Shown here: piece after piece, positions 42,601-54,396 of the stretch
Position numbering within the stretch: position 1 is the stretch's first letter
Layout of the letters: each line of letters starts with the position of its first letter
Source: Microcyclospora pomicola
Taxonomy: Eukaryota; Ascomycota; Dothideomycetes; Capnodiales
Reading direction: 5' to 3'
NCBI GenBank assembly: GCA_002786065.1
Contig: NHNY01000011.1
Coordinates: forward strand, 434,001 to 498,000
Length of the DNA: 64,000 bases
Position numbers and translations under genes: made by a program
The notes under the pieces: generated by a model
Database searches by the model: none
The model's input: the letters and a program-made list of their open reading frames with translations, nothing else
Told to the model about the DNA's origin: nothing

Positions 42601-44659
42601 GCATCCTCTAGATTTATCCATGCCCAATCACGAATACCAACATGCCTATCCAATGAGCTGTCTGGTTCTTTGTAGAGTTCGCTGGACGGAGTAGGTCGCC
42701 GTATCACTACATAGTGGCATTCCATCTGTGACAAGCGACCATAATTCTAGAACTCCAAGCATCGTCTTTCAAGATGGGCTGTCGGATTCAATGAGCTGCA
42801 GAGTTCTATGGGATTTACCGCTATGGTTCATGCAGTATGGTCTGACAGAAACAGCATGCTCCGATCAACGCGCTGCGACGTCGCAATCTTGCCTCAGTCT
42901 GCCAATCCCAAGTGTAAGGCCTTCGCTGGCAAGCGCTTTCGTCTATGGTCAGACTTCCACTTCGAGATTCTGCTGCTCTTTGTCGTTTGGTGTGTCAAGT
43001 GAACACAGCGAGTTGATAGGCAGTACGCTCGCATACACATCGTCTGACGTCGCGATCTATTCTCCAGCTCGGCGTTGGACGAAAGGCGGCGTTAGAGGAC
43101 TTGCCTGACATTTCGTGGGTCGAGCAATAGTGCGCCATCACCAGGCTTGTGATTATGTCTATGGATGTAGCGGTGGGTACGTCCCGTAGGCATCGCGATC
43201 AGACCCTCGTAGCTTGTATAGTTTATTTACTGCTATCTCCGGTCGCATAGCACGAGCCTTTCAGCACTTTTCGGTCGAGTCTTCCAGGATTAGCCACACT
43301 TGGAGAACGCGACTCCGCGATTCAGGCTAGAGATCATGCGTCAAGAGGAGAATGTCATGTGAAAACGGTCATATGGTGCAACGGAAGCACTCCAGCCTGC
43401 GGGTCCCTGCTCTGTTCGTGGTCACTGCATAGAGCCTCTATATGGCCCGACACTGCCAGCCAATAGGTTCTCGCAATATCGATACCTCAAGCGAGATGAG
43501 GCCGTCTCACGCTATTGAAGCTCTGGCACAAAAACAATGTTGCACTTGATTCTGATGCTGGCCTACAAATGCAGGAATTATTCCTTGCTCCGGGGCTGGA
43601 CGAATGTGACATTGCAGAATGCGCTCTCACGCTCTTTTTCGATTTTAGGTAGGTCGAGGACTTCCAGACTGTAATGGTCGGATGACTTCGTCGCCCGGAG
43701 CATGATGTTGCAAAGGCTTTAAGCAAAGAGCAATGTATGCTAGTCTTACTACCTTGAGCATACATCAATGACTGCCGAAAACCAATCCCATAGGCATACA
43801 GGTGGAGTTCAGGGTCTGAATAGCAAGCAGGCTCCATAACGATCGAGAACTACATCACAGAGAGGGAGAAGCACGGTAGAGAGGCATAGTATGTATGCAG
43901 CCTACAATGAAGAAGCAGTAAGCTAGGGTGTGCCAGTGCTATGGAGCGTCGAGGGATGCTCTACTTTTCCAGATGGAAAGTATCTTCTGGCGGTGCGAAC
44001 GAGTCTCGTGCTTGTAAAGCTGCTGGCAACCTTGCTTTATCAGTTCTGGAGATCCGAGCGGAGACAACCCAGAGTTTCCGTTCCTAGTCTATCCAAGCAG
44101 ACAGGTTTTTCCAATGGTCCAATGCGTTTCTGCTTCTGAAAGCTAAGGGCGCCTAACGAGATGATGTCCCCGTGGTAGTCGCCGATGTGGTTTCGGGAAC
44201 CACGCTGTATCTCGCTTCTTGGGAGAGGCATCAGCCAAGGACCTGGTTGTGCATGGTAGAAGTGTCATCCGTGCAATCACGAGACTATCCAGTTACCTAC
44301 CCAAGGTAGCCACTGTATGAGCTCAGTATCAACAGAGGTATACGATCAGATGATGAACATTAGGCAAAGTACCGTAAGTTACGCTACATGTATGTGTTCC
44401 AGAATGCCGACGCCATGTGCCTGACGTCACACGGAAGATGGCGTACATGTAAAGAGGGGTCCACATCCGGCCGCAACCCAAAGCCGCCGGTGCATATACC
44501 GACAATCTCATCATTTAAGTCCTCTCCATATACACCTTGTATCCAGTACTCCACAAACGCTACACTACCACGAATACTCGACTACCCTCCAAACAATCGC
44601 CCATCACGAATTTCCTACGCTCCTTCTTCACCAGCGCTCGCGCTTCCAGTCCCGCCGCC
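39686..44659. other. gene-poor 5-kb stretch
   Basis: No family is recognised on either strand. On the minus strand at about 40490-41200, neighbouring frames each carry coding-like pieces (for example SRETVQRLSEYLCEVWF and FGLFRYDSPEFSYISYLV) with frame changes between them. They could be a decayed or multi-intron gene. A small two-exon candidate is listed at 41600-41986. Composition is a little more A+T-rich than the flanking genes but lacks the extreme TpA pattern of the transposon. Confidence 0.4.
41600..41986 (+). CDS. small hypothetical protein, two exons (tentative)
   Basis: An ATG-started frame (41600-41836) meets a good donor (GTAAGT). A TATTAAC branch-like site and an acceptor CTCTAG lie upstream of 41956, after which the frame closes within ten codons. 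The product would be about 88 residues with a basic N-terminus and a leucine-rich second half, and matches no family I know. Support is only the splice consensus and an uninterrupted frame, so it may well be chance. Confidence 0.22.
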
Positions 44660-45020
44660 ATGTCCGCCGCAAAGACCAAGGCCCAGGGCATCATCGACGA
44701 TAACGCCGTCGCCGTCTTCTCCAAGTCATACTGCCCATACTGCAAGGCCACCAAGTCGCTGTTGAGCGATATGGGTGTCAAGCCATACATCATCGAGTTG
44801 GACCAAGTCGGTGAGTGAGGAACACATCGATGTTACCTCGGCCGAAGACTGACATTGCGCAGATGATGGCGCCGCGATCCAGGACGCACTCGAGGAGATG
44901 ACGCACCAGCGCTCTGTCCCAAACATCTTCATCGACCACAAGCACATCGGAGGCAACTCGGACCTGCAGGGCAAGAAGAGCCAGCTGCCCGACCTTCTCA
45001 AGAAGGCTGGTGCAGTATAA
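44660..45020 (+). CDS. dithiol glutaredoxin
   Basis: Two exons, 44660-44810 and 44863-45020. The 52-bp intron has GTGAGT...GCGCAG, giving 102 residues. Glutaredoxins reduce protein disulfides and glutathionylated proteins using glutathione. The active site is Cys25-Pro-Tyr-Cys28 in VFSKSYCPYCKATKSLL. The glutathione-binding SVPNIFID (the usual TVP loop) and GGNSDL are both present. Length and motifs match yeast Grx1/Grx2. The frame stays open for about 120 bases upstream and would add a basic Ser/Thr/Arg-rich stretch like a mitochondrial leader. It contains no in-frame ATG, however, so a cytosolic form starting here is the safe call. It is tail-to-tail with the amidohydrolase gene, 87 bp apart. 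Confidence 0.93.
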
Positions 45021-45107
45021 GAGGTGGACATGAAAGAACAGCGAGAGAGCGATAGTGAGCGTGACAGGAGAGATGGATAGACTATTACATTGTGTAATAT
45101 AACTCCC

Positions 45108-46501
45108 TCAATCATGCTTTGACCGCATCTTCGAGAATTCCCGCTTCACCTCCTCTAAAAGTTGAGGCTTTGTTAGCACGTCGATCGCAGTCATTGCCAA
45201 CGCTTTCGCAGCTCTCATAGCTAGTGTGTGAGCCTCCTCGGTCCTGGCGGCTTTTTCAAAGTCAGGAGTGTGAGGGCCACCAAGCTGTTCGCCTTGGTCT
45301 CCTTCACTTCTGATCCAGAAGTCTGCCGAGATGCTGGGCATGGCGTAGCTGACATTCCCCTGATCAGTGCTAGCGTTGGTAGTACTCTCCAGTAAATCGA
45401 TATCCTCACGACGTATATGACCACCAAGACGACTGAAGGCATCACGATAACGACCACCTAGAGCTCGATTCGGCATATGGTCGTCGTACCCACCACCTTC
45501 GGTGAGCTTGAGTGTTGCGCCCGTCGCCGTTGCCGCGCCTTCGAAACAGGCCTTGACACGCTTCAGGAGGGCATCACGACGGGCACGTGAGCTCGAACGT
45601 ACGACGAAACGGCCGGCAGCATATTGGTGAATGATGTTCGGGCGAAGACCGCCATTCGTGATCTGTGCTGTCAGATGGTCAGCCTCCCTTCGACAACGGT
45701 AGCCTGTGGTCGAGAACTGCACACCTTGAATTATGTCACCTCCCTGTGTTTGCTGCCGCAGAACAGAAATACCATTGTAAGCCAAAACGAGCGCATCTAG
45801 TGCATTGATCTGTAGATCAGTTAGCCTCGAACAAGCATTCCAGACATGCTTGGTCATACTCCTTCCCATGGTCGTGCTGCCGCATGTGCCTCCTTACCGA
45901 AATATTCTGCCTTGAACGCTCGAAATGCAGCTGTTCGCACGAGTGCCGCATCGTGACCAATGCCCGGATGTGAGATCAAAGAGATGTCAACGTCGTGGTC
46001 GCGGTATGCCCCAGCTTCGAGCAATTTGATCTTGCCGCCACCTCCTTCTTCTGCAGGAGTCCCGAACAACACCACTCTACCGCCCAGATCATGCTGAGAA
46101 ATGACCGACACTGTGGCCAATGCTGCCGCAAGGCTCACTACAGCTATCAAGTTGTGCCCACACGCATGTCCAATGCCTTTGAGTGCATCATACTCGGCGT
46201 TGAATGAAACGGTTGGCCCCTTCCTGCCGCTATCCCAAACAGCAACGAAGGCCGTGTCGATACCACAGGCTGAAGGAGTCACGTTCCATTCAGATTGGCC
46301 CTTGAGGAATTCCGTCAGGGTCCTATGGGCGATGAACTCCTTGTACTGCAGTTCTGGATTGTCATGGATGGTCAGACTGATGGTGCGGAAGACATCGCTC
46401 ATGGCGTCTACGTAACGCGAGACATCCTGCAGATATCCACCGATAGTCTCATCCTGATCGCTATCGTGTTGTGAATGCATATTGAAGTCGGTGTTTATCA
46501 T
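45108..46501 (-). CDS. M20-family metallo-amidohydrolase/peptidase
   Basis: Three exons: 45860-46501, 45723-45809 and 45108-45662. The introns are 50 bp (GTATGA...TACAG) and 60 bp (GTGCAG...GCACAG), giving 427 residues. M20 enzymes of the ACY1L2/PM20D2 and amidohydrolase type hydrolyse amide bonds of N-acyl amino acids or dipeptides. Visible metal and catalytic elements are FNAEYDALKGIGHACGHNL, GTPAEEGGGGK (Glu-Glu base/ligand), ISHPG and the dimerisation-domain segment AAARPWEGINALDAL, split by intron 1. Intron 2 is in frame and stop-free with a weak donor, so retention is possible. Removing it gives the family wording GITNGGLRPNIIHQYAAG, which argues for splicing. An alternative start ATG lies at 46480. 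It is probably cytosolic; I see no signal peptide. The substrate is unknown. Confidence 0.88.
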
Positions 46502-47675
46502 ATGGCTATATGTATACAACCTCGAGCAGCTCAACGAACCCAACATTGTTCAGACGGGAGCCTTGGCGCATGCATACTCATAGATCTTCTCCGCCACGTC
46601 AACAGAGGGAACTCGCCTCCATAATCCTTACTATACTCAATCACGAAACTCTAGCCTTGAGAGGAGTAGTCCTCAACATTCAGCCAGTCACTAAGCACGG
46701 TCTACCAGGCTTCAATATGTAGAGTTCGGTATGTTAGCACTAGAGATGAGTTCTCAATAAGCCGACCCATCGATGTGACTTCTCCCAGTCTCATGCGCTG
46801 TCCACCTACTGCCGCTTGTCTCCTGCCGTGTGAAGAAGAAAGCTTATCGTTGCTGATGACAAGCGGGACGGTATCTGGACGAGACTCACTGAAGGCGACA
46901 TCACTTCTTGTCGAACTCTTGTGACATTGGAGACATGATCGATGCATGTGCTTGCCAAGTCGAAATGACGCAACCACAGAAAGTGACATCAAGCAGCACC
47001 ACATGGCTGCGACTCGGCGGTGGTCTTGGCGAATTGCCGCTGACGAACTCCGCCCCCCAGCAAATGCCAACAGTCTCGAACACATCACGACAGTATGAGT
47101 CTCCGCTCTTGGCTATTTCGCCACTCAACCCGCCGACACGCGGGATCGTGGTCTTGGTAGGGCCGGTTGCTATATGTCCTGGATGGCATGTTCTCAGAGC
47201 CCTGCCTTGGATATTATACCGCCGAACTTCAACATGATGCGATGACCATTGTAACAACGGGACGCATATGTAGCAAGGTTCCAGATGTTTATGCTAAAGC
47301 CCACCAAGACCAGCCGTTCAGAACCTACACCGCGATGTCACAGCTGAGCTCACTTGCGGTACCGCAAGGTCACCACTCAACATACTTTCCGCGTATGCCA
47401 AGGCTAAGAACAATGCTGTGCTTGGCCCAAGACAAATGCCCCTCGGACTGGTCCACAGACAAAGGTAAGAGGTGCAAGCAGTGGAAGTCTGGCTTCATAC
47501 ATAAGATGCCGCGCCCAGGCTTTTGGTCAAGTAGTTGTCATCCTTCAAACTCCATAGAGTCATTCGCTCTTCGCTATCACACCCGACACACTGAGTAGTC
47601 AACCCCCTTCTCACACTTACCCCTTGTCTACAAAATTTGCCTTCCACGCGAGTGCACAAGCTCACTATCACCACG
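46502..47675. promoter_or_regulatory. divergent promoter region, amidohydrolase / ENA ATPase
   Basis: About 1.17 kb between divergent starts. Short open frames on both strands show no motif. The stretch just before the ATPase ATG is pyrimidine-rich, as expected for a fungal leader. Confidence 0.4.
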
Positions 47676-50600
47676 ATGGGAGGCGCTCAGCCAGCGCTTG
47701 AAGGACATGTCTCCGGACAAGCCAACAAGCCATTGTCGAAACCACCTCATGCACTTACATGGAAGGTTGTCGCAGAAGAAATCCAGGCAGACACCGAAGA
47801 TGGGCTGAAATCGTCCGAAGCCGCCAAGCGTCTCGAAGAATATGGCCGCAACGAGCTCGGTGAGGGCGCAAGCGTCAATATCGGCAAGATTCTCATCCGA
47901 CAGATCGCCAATGCAATGACACTTGTTCTGATCCTGGCAATGGCGGTGTCCTTTGGCATTCGATCATGGATTGAGGGTGGTGTCGTCGCTGCTGTCATCA
48001 TACTCAACATCTCGATAGGAGCCATGCAAGAGTACAGTGCTCAGAAAACCATGGACTCTCTCAGATCGCTAAGCTCCCCGACGGCGCAGACCGTACGAGA
48101 CGGAGAAAGCATCACCATCGCAACCGTTGAGATCGTGCCGGGAGATCTTGTCGAGCTCAAGACTGGCGACACAATCCCAGCCGACATCCGAATTATTGAA
48201 GCGGTCAACTTTGAGACAGATGAGGCACTTCTCACCGGTGAATCATTGCCCGTGCGCAAGAGCGCAGAAGACGTCTTCGATCCTGCTACCGGACCCGGAG
48301 ACAGACTCAACGTTGCATATTCCTCTTCTACCGTCACGAAAGGCAGAGCCACAGGAATCGTCTTTGCAACTGGTATGTTTACCGAGATCGGAACCATTGC
48401 TGCCGCTCTCCGGCAAAAGAACAGCAAGATCAGGCCAGTCAAACGCAATGAGGATGGAGTAGCAAAGCCGCACAGATATGTCCAAGCCGCCATCCTCACC
48501 GTTTCTGACGCTGTTGGCTCATTCCTGGGCATCAACGTCGGTACTCCCCTCCAAAAGAGGCTTTCTCGACTTGCGGTGCTTCTCTTCTTCATTGCAGTCG
48601 TCTGCACAATCATCGTATTGGGCGCGAACGACTTCAGCAACCGACAAGAAGTCATTATCTATGGTGTTGCAACAGGTGTGTGATCACGGTGCGCAATTCC
48701 CTCCAGCCAAGCTGACATGAACATCTATCTAGGCCTGTCCATGATTCCTGCCTCACTGGTGGTGGTTCTTACCATTACTATGGCAGCTGGTACAAAGCGA
48801 ATGGTGGAACGCCATGTGATTGTTCGAAATTTGAGATCCCTGGAGGCGCTCGGCAGTAAGTACAACTTCTATTGACCATTGTCTTCAGTGAGCTTACCAT
48901 AATCCCAGGCATCACCGACATCTGCTCCGACAAGACAGGCACATTGACGCAAGGCAAGATGGTCGCCAAGAAAGCCTGGATTCCCGCGAAGGGAACATAC
49001 ACTATCGGGGAGACAAACGAACCATTCAACCCTACCAATGGTGGCATCACCTTCAGCACGAATGAACCGAAAGATATGTCCGAGACAGAGACTGGGGAGG
49101 AAAGTGGATACTCCGAACTTGCTCGCGATAACGAGCCCCTAGCCGACTACCTTCGCGTAGCATCTCTGGCCAACCTCGCCAACGTCCATCAGACGAACGA
49201 AGGACAGTGGAACGCTCGAGGCGATCCAACCGAGATCGCCATCCAGGTTTTCGCGACCCGCTTCAGCTGGAACAGAAGAGATTCTGTTGCTGGAGATCAA
49301 CCTTCTTGGAAAATGCTCGCCGAATTCCCATTCGACTCCGATGTCAAGAAGATGAGTGTACTCTACCGTGACAACCACTCCAAGGAACTCCACGTGTTCA
49401 CCAAAGGTGCCGTTGAACGTGTGATCACATCATGCACCTCTTATATGTCATCCGCAGAAGACAGTGCTACCGAGATGACCGACGCGTATCGCGATCAGAT
49501 CCTCGAGAACATGGAAGGCTTGGCCAAATTGGGGCTTCGCGTTCTCGCTCTGGCAAGTCGCAAGTACGACGAAAGCTACGACGAAGACACTGAGATCGAT
49601 CGTAGCAAGGTCGAATGCAACCTTACCTTCCGCGGTTTGATTGGACTCTACGACCCTCCTCGTCCGGAGTCCGCACCGTCTGTCAAGTCATGCCACTCTG
49701 CTGGGATTGAAGTACACATGTTGACTGGAGACCACCCCGGCACCGCTCGCGCAATCGCTGCACAAGTCGGTATCTTGCCAGCCAAGATGAACGAGCTCGG
49801 CAAGGACGTAGCCGACTCCATGGTCATGACTGCCAGCCAGTTTGACGCCTTGACGGATAGTGAAATCGATCAACTGCCTTGTCTTCCGTTGGTCATCGCT
49901 CGTTGTGCTCCAAACACCAAAGTCCGCATGATTGATGCTCTCCACCGACGCAAGAGATTCTGTGCAATGACTGGCGACGGTGTGAACGATTCGCCATCTC
50001 TGAAGAAGGCTGACGTCGGTATTGCCATGGGGCAAACCGGATCTGATGTTGCGAAAGATGCATCCGATATCATCCTCACCGACGACAACTTCGCTTCGAT
50101 TCTTGCAGCCATCGAAGAAGGACGTCGAACTTTTGACAACATCCAGAAGTTTGTGCTCCATCTTCTTTCTCAGAACATCGCTCAAGCACTCATTCTCCTG
50201 ATTGGTCTGGTTTTCAAGGATTCTGAGAACCTTTCCGTATTCCCTATCTCACCAGGTATGTTGGTTCCCAGGGACAAAACACCATAGACTACTAACACCG
50301 TCATCTAGTCGAAATCATGTTCATCATCATGGTCACAAGGTACGTTGAAGCCTCGTCACTCAATCCTCCTCACACTTCTCATACTGACTTGTCCCAGTGG
50401 TTTACCAGATATGGGTCTTGGGTTCGAAAGGGCCGCCCCAGATATCATGCAGAGACCACCGCAGAGCCTCAAGCGCGGTGTTTTCACCATCGAGGTCATG
50501 TGTGACATGGTCTTTTACGGACTATGGATCGCTGCGCTCTGCCTTGGCTCTTTCGTCCTCGTTCTCTACGGCTTCGAGGACGGTGGGATCGGCTACCACT

Positions 50601-51142
50601 GCAACGAAAGCATCGACGGGGGCTGCGACGTCATCTTCCGTGCGCGTTCAACATGCTTCGCAACTTTGACATGGTTCTCTGTCTTCCTTGCATGGGAAGT
50701 GATTGACCTCCGACGCAGCTTTTTCCGAATGCAGCCCGGCTCCAAGCGCATTTTCACACAATGGACGCTCGACATCTGGCGAAACCAGTTCTTGTTCTGG
50801 GCAGTCATCACCGGCTTCATCACCATCTTCCCGATCCTGTACATTCCCGGTCTCAATGATGTGGTCTTCAAGCACACTAGCATCAGCTGGGTATGTATAC
50901 TGCTGTCCCATCGACTCTTCCGAATCCTCAGCTAACTTTCTATACAGGAATGGGCTATTGTGATGATCTCCTCACTCCTATTCTTCATGGGCATCGAATC
51001 TTACAAGTTTGGCAAGCGCATGTACTTCAAGAGGCAGGCGAGGAAGAGCGCTGTCGATGGAAGCGATGCCGAGCGCAGAGTGTTTGCATCATACATGACC
51101 GACTCGAGCATGGAAACTGATCCGGAAAAGGGCAAGCAGTGA
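47676..51142 (+). CDS. ENA: ENA-type (P-type IID) Na+/K+ efflux ATPase
   Basis: Six exons: 47676-48675, 48733-48855, 48909-50255, 50309-50339, 50398-50890 and 50948-51142. All introns are 53-58 bp GT-AG and give 1062 residues. ENA pumps export Na+ (and K+ or Li+) across the plasma membrane and support growth at high salt or alkaline pH. Order: cation ATPase N-terminal domain, membrane pair, actuator domain with TGES, SMIPASLVVVLTITMA (M4), the phosphorylation site DKTGTLT (Asp382, just after intron 2), nucleotide domain with FTKGAVE, LYDPPRPES, MLTGDHPGTA, the hinge AMTGDGVNDSPSLKKADVGIAMG, then six more membrane helices and a basic tail. The wording around LEALGSITDICSDKTG and YDPPR is characteristic of ENA rather than of SERCA/PMR1 pumps. 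A 31-nt exon (50309-50339) lies between introns 3 and 4. It appears complete. Confidence 0.94.
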
Positions 51143-51317
51143 TATAGAGGATATATGTAATGATGAATATAACGCGCAGCGTATGACTCTTGTACAAGTT
51201 CAGATTAAGCATTCATAATGGCCACTTCTCATGATCGTCATACAATCGAGATTCACACTCACTTCGAACTCAAGATGGTCTTGACTGTAGCCACGCTTTG
51301 TTTCTCTAGATAGGCAT

Positions 51318-53003
51318 CTACCTTGACCGCAACAACGTTTCGTGCTCCTGCCAGAAGTTCTTGCACGTCAGGTGCATGCTCATGCTATTAACCCACCACT
51401 CGCCGAAGCTATCGTCCACATCCACGTCGACCTTGACCACTCTCTCCTCCCGCTTCAAGCCGCACAGCGCACAGGCATGCGGCGCCGTGAACCCGCCCTC
51501 CGTCGCCTTGAGCACTTTGACCGGCAAACTTTCCGCAATATCTGGGATCGCGGGCAGTTTGGACGTCACTCCACTGGATTTGGTAGCGTTTAGGGCGGTG
51601 ACTGCACTGCGCGCTTTTCCGATCTGGGCTTTCCAAGCTCGCACGGCATCCAGGACTTCGCGGTCTTCGCGCGAAACTTCGGATTTGTCGACGCCTGCGA
51701 GTTTCATCCCGCCTTTGCCACCTGCTGCGGCGGGTCCGATGCGCATCCCCTGAGCGAGGTACTGGTCTCGCTTCCAGCGCAACTTACGGCCGGCGATGAT
51801 GTGGCCGAGCACGATGTTTGCGCCTAGGTAATTGGTGAGGAACTTCCGAGATGCTGGATGGGAGATGAGGATTTGTCTTTCGCTCGTCGAGGCTTTGGAG
51901 AATGGGGTGAAAAGTGCTTCGTTGGCCTGCGTGAGGATGCGAGGGAAGATGGACAGGAGGATCGATGGGGGAGGAATGTTGGTCGGTGGAAGACCTGTTT
52001 CTGCGCGAGCTTTTGCAGGAGCAGACGCCATGGCTGCTGAGGGCTTGGGTTGCTTCTGCGGCGGTTTTGGACTTGGAGCAGGTTTAGGAACGGTTTGCGG
52101 ACCATCTTCGAAGTCGTCCCAGGCATCATCGTTGAATGTCTCAGGATCTGGGTCGCGAGGTCTAGATGTCTGGGGCTCAGATTTGACTTGTGGTTGTTTC
52201 CTTCTATCAGGAAGAAATTGGGTTTGCTGCTTAGTGGCACTGTGCAGTGAAACCTTCGATTCATCGTCAAGAGCCAACAAATCTACTGTGCGCATCTGCG
52301 GTGGGATCTGCTCTGGTTGAGTAACCTGAGGTGTATCGCCAGCCTCGAAGTCGCCGAAACTATCATCTTCGACTTCGCTAGGATCATCTGCATCGAATAG
52401 CACATTTGGATCTCGTTCCGGTTTCTCGGCTTTGATTTGGTGAGAGTCTGTCAACGGACTACTCCGACTACCTGCGCGTACAGTAGGAGAGTCGATAGCC
52501 TGCAGTACGAGCGCCGCCCGTGCTTTTTCTTGTTCCTCCCGCTCTGCTTGTTGCTGTGCAATGATGCGTTTCGAGTATTCCATAGCAGCCTCGGGATTAG
52601 TGGCCAGATCCATCATCTCGTCTGCTCCAGCATTGTACTCGTCGTTGTCATCATCAGCGGAAAATAAAAGATCCATGTGATCTGCAAACGGGTGTCTGCC
52701 TACTTGAGGCTGATCCTGTTTTGGCGGTGGCGCGGAGAATGGAAGAGGCTTCTTCTTGGTGACAGGGTGACCATCCCCCACAGATGGTACTACAGGTGCC
52801 CGATCTTGCGCTGGAACAGCCACACTTGGAGCAGAAGCATCCTCGAAGTCACCGAAGTCATCATCGTCGTCGCCGTCATCAGTACCCAGGCCATTCACGT
52901 CTTTGGAGCTTGATGGAGGCGGAGTCTTTCCAGTGCTTGGAAGGCTCTTGTTGTCTGGGGAGAGTGTTGGAGACCCAAACGCAGCGAACAAATCACTCGA
53001 CAT
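51318..53003 (-). CDS. aftiphilin/Laa2-like AP-1 clathrin accessory protein (DUF5102-like)
   Basis: A single-exon gene of 561 residues. Acidic DFGDF-type motifs recur (DDDDDFGDFEDAS near residue 45, DSFGDFEAGD near 215, DDAWDDFEDG near 292). In aftiphilin and yeast Laa2 these bind AP-1/GGA adaptors. A Pro/Gln-rich linker follows. A conserved C-terminal part (about 350-561) contains ASRKFLTNYLGANIVLG, KRDQYLAQGMRIGPAA and GMKLAGVDKSEVSREDRE, and ends with a Cys pair (CALCGLKREERV) and HLTCKNFWQEH that could form a small zinc site. Fungal databases often name this family after a kinase, but I see no kinase motif. A role in clathrin traffic at the trans-Golgi/endosome is inferred from the motifs. 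Confidence 0.65.
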   Translation of the reverse strand: MSSDLFAAFGSPTLSPDNKSLPSTGKTPPPSSSKDVNGLGTDDGDDDDDFGDFEDASAPSVAVPAQDRAPVVPSVGDGHPVTKKKPLPFSAPPPKQDQPQVGRHPFADHMDLLFSADDDNDEYNAGADEMMDLATNPEAAMEYSKRIIAQQQAEREEQEKARAALVLQAIDSPTVRAGSRSSPLTDSHQIKAEKPERDPNVLFDADDPSEVEDDSFGDFEAGDTPQVTQPEQIPPQMRTVDLLALDDESKVSLHSATKQQTQFLPDRRKQPQVKSEPQTSRPRDPDPETFNDDAWDDFEDGPQTVPKPAPSPKPPQKQPKPSAAMASAPAKARAETGLPPTNIPPPSILLSIFPRILTQANEALFTPFSKASTSERQILISHPASRKFLTNYLGANIVLGHIIAGRKLRWKRDQYLAQGMRIGPAAAGGKGGMKLAGVDKSEVSREDREVLDAVRAWKAQIGKARSAVTALNATKSSGVTSKLPAIPDIAESLPVKVLKATEGGFTAPHACALCGLKREERVVKVDVDVDDSFGEWWVNSMSMHLTCKNFWQEHETLLRSR

Positions 53004-53538
53004 CGTGCAAAGCCGGGCAGTTGTTTGCCTCTGGACTCGACAAGAGCTTTCGTAGAATTCAGTCTTGGAAAGATATACAAATCAATCATTTGACAAGATG
53101 ATTAAATGCACAAACATGATGCAGCAACCCTTGGCTATGCTAGAGCATCTTCGTTGTAGACATTGATATGGTTTCTTGACTGGGGTGGACGTCGGCACAG
53201 TGGTGTACGGCCCAATCACTTCTGAGAATAAGTGATGATTGTAATCGAACCGGTAGTCAAAAATTGAACAGTTCTTGGTGGTATCGATTCCAGACTGTTC
53301 CCAGATTACTAGAAGACTCCTAAGTGCCTGGAATATACCTTATCCTTGTGCTGGGGAGCGGGTCACTTGGGCAGAACACCAGTGTACGTTCAGTGACCAA
53401 ATTAGAGTTGCGGTTCAACCGACACTTTCGGAGCTAAAATTTATCGATAGCATCTCCCATAAATCTCGACCTCTCTCACTCACATTCCAATGAAGTATCT
53501 GTTGCGTGCGCACTTCACCTAAACCAGTGAAAGAGAAC
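53004..53538. promoter_or_regulatory. divergent promoter, Laa2-like / EFG1
   Basis: 535 bp shared by two divergent genes. It carries the short upstream ORF at 53490-53522. No other motif is clear. Confidence 0.4.
53490..53522 (+). promoter_or_regulatory. upstream ORF in EFG1 leader
   Basis: An ATG opens a 10-codon frame that ends TAA 16 nt before the EFG1 ATG. If transcription starts upstream of it, scanning ribosomes would meet this ATG first, which could dampen EFG1 translation. Confidence 0.4.
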
Positions 53539-54396
53539 ATGGCGAGCAAACGTCCAGCGGTCTCTGTGCATCCCTCACGCTCTGCTCAAGTGCCTGCAGA
53601 GCCTTCTCGAAAAAGGCGCAAGATCAATCCTTATGCTTCAAGCAAGCCTGGACAAGCTAAGACCAACACCAAGTCCTTCAAGAAAGCCCACCCGACAAAC
53701 GAACTCAAATCGCAGATCCGCTCACTCACGCGTCTGCTCGAACATAATGAAGATCTCCCGGCGACTGTGAGGGCTGAGAAAGAACGTGCACTACAGACCG
53801 CCGAACGAGAGCTCGCTTCGACGGTAAAGGCGCAGAAGCGAAGCGACATCATATCGAGGTGGCACAAAGTGCGCTTCTTCGACCGACAGAAGGCGACGAA
53901 GAGGCTGAAGAAGGCTCAGAAGTTGTTGGGGCCAGAGGGTGGCGCAACTTCTGCAGAGCAGGCAGAGGCTGTGCAGGAATGGGAGACTGCAATCAACTAT
54001 GCGATATACTACCCGCTCGACCTCGCATACGTACCGCTCTTTCCGACTCGCAAGGGAGGTGCGCAGGAGGCTGAGCCTGAAGATGCGGCCGCGGCTGCGC
54101 CTGCGCCTGTAGAGGTAGAGAGACAGGGAGATCCAGAAATGTGGAAGAAAGTGGAGCAATGTATGCGAGAAGGGACGTTGCAAGCATTACGGGAGGGTGA
54201 ATTGTCGAAGAACGAGCAGGATGATGTGGTGGAAGCCAAACGTGATGTCAAGGCTAAGGATAAGAGCAAGAGCAAGAGCAAGAGCAAGATCGGAAAGACA
54301 CATGACAAAGAAGACCGCAAGGGCAGAAGAAACGCCCACGAGGAGGAGAGTGAGGATGACAGTGATGGTGGTTTCTTTACCAAGGATGGAGTTTAA
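53539..54396 (+). CDS. EFG1: rRNA-processing protein EFG1
   Basis: A single-exon gene of 285 residues. Efg1 is a nucleolar factor needed for 18S rRNA maturation in the small-subunit processome. The N-terminus is basic (EPSRKRRKINPYA). The conserved EFG1 domain (about 55-170) is a helical coiled coil with LKSQIRSLTRLLEHNEDLPATVRAEKERAL-type wording, IISRWHKVRFFDRQKATKRLKKAQK and INYAIYYPLDLAYVPLFP, close to the family consensus. The C-terminal part holds a Lys/Ser repeat (KSKSKSKSK) and an acidic end typical of nucleolar proteins. The frame is open upstream but without ATG, so 53539 is the start. Confidence 0.92.
   Translation: MASKRPAVSVHPSRSAQVPAEPSRKRRKINPYASSKPGQAKTNTKSFKKAHPTNELKSQIRSLTRLLEHNEDLPATVRAEKERALQTAERELASTVKAQKRSDIISRWHKVRFFDRQKATKRLKKAQKLLGPEGGATSAEQAEAVQEWETAINYAIYYPLDLAYVPLFPTRKGGAQEAEPEDAAAAAPAPVEVERQGDPEMWKKVEQCMREGTLQALREGELSKNEQDDVVEAKRDVKAKDKSKSKSKSKIGKTHDKEDRKGRRNAHEEESEDDSDGGFFTKDGV

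Noticed and set aside
43375-43430. tRNA-like wording (GGTGCAACGGAAGCA...)
   Set aside because: The D-arm resemblance is not matched by a proper anticodon stem, and the T-loop lacks the GTTCRA core in the right place.
47167-47598. 143-codon plus-strand frame upstream of the ENA ATPase
   Set aside because: No motif and no ATG in a sensible context. It lies in the promoter region and ends before the ATPase leader.
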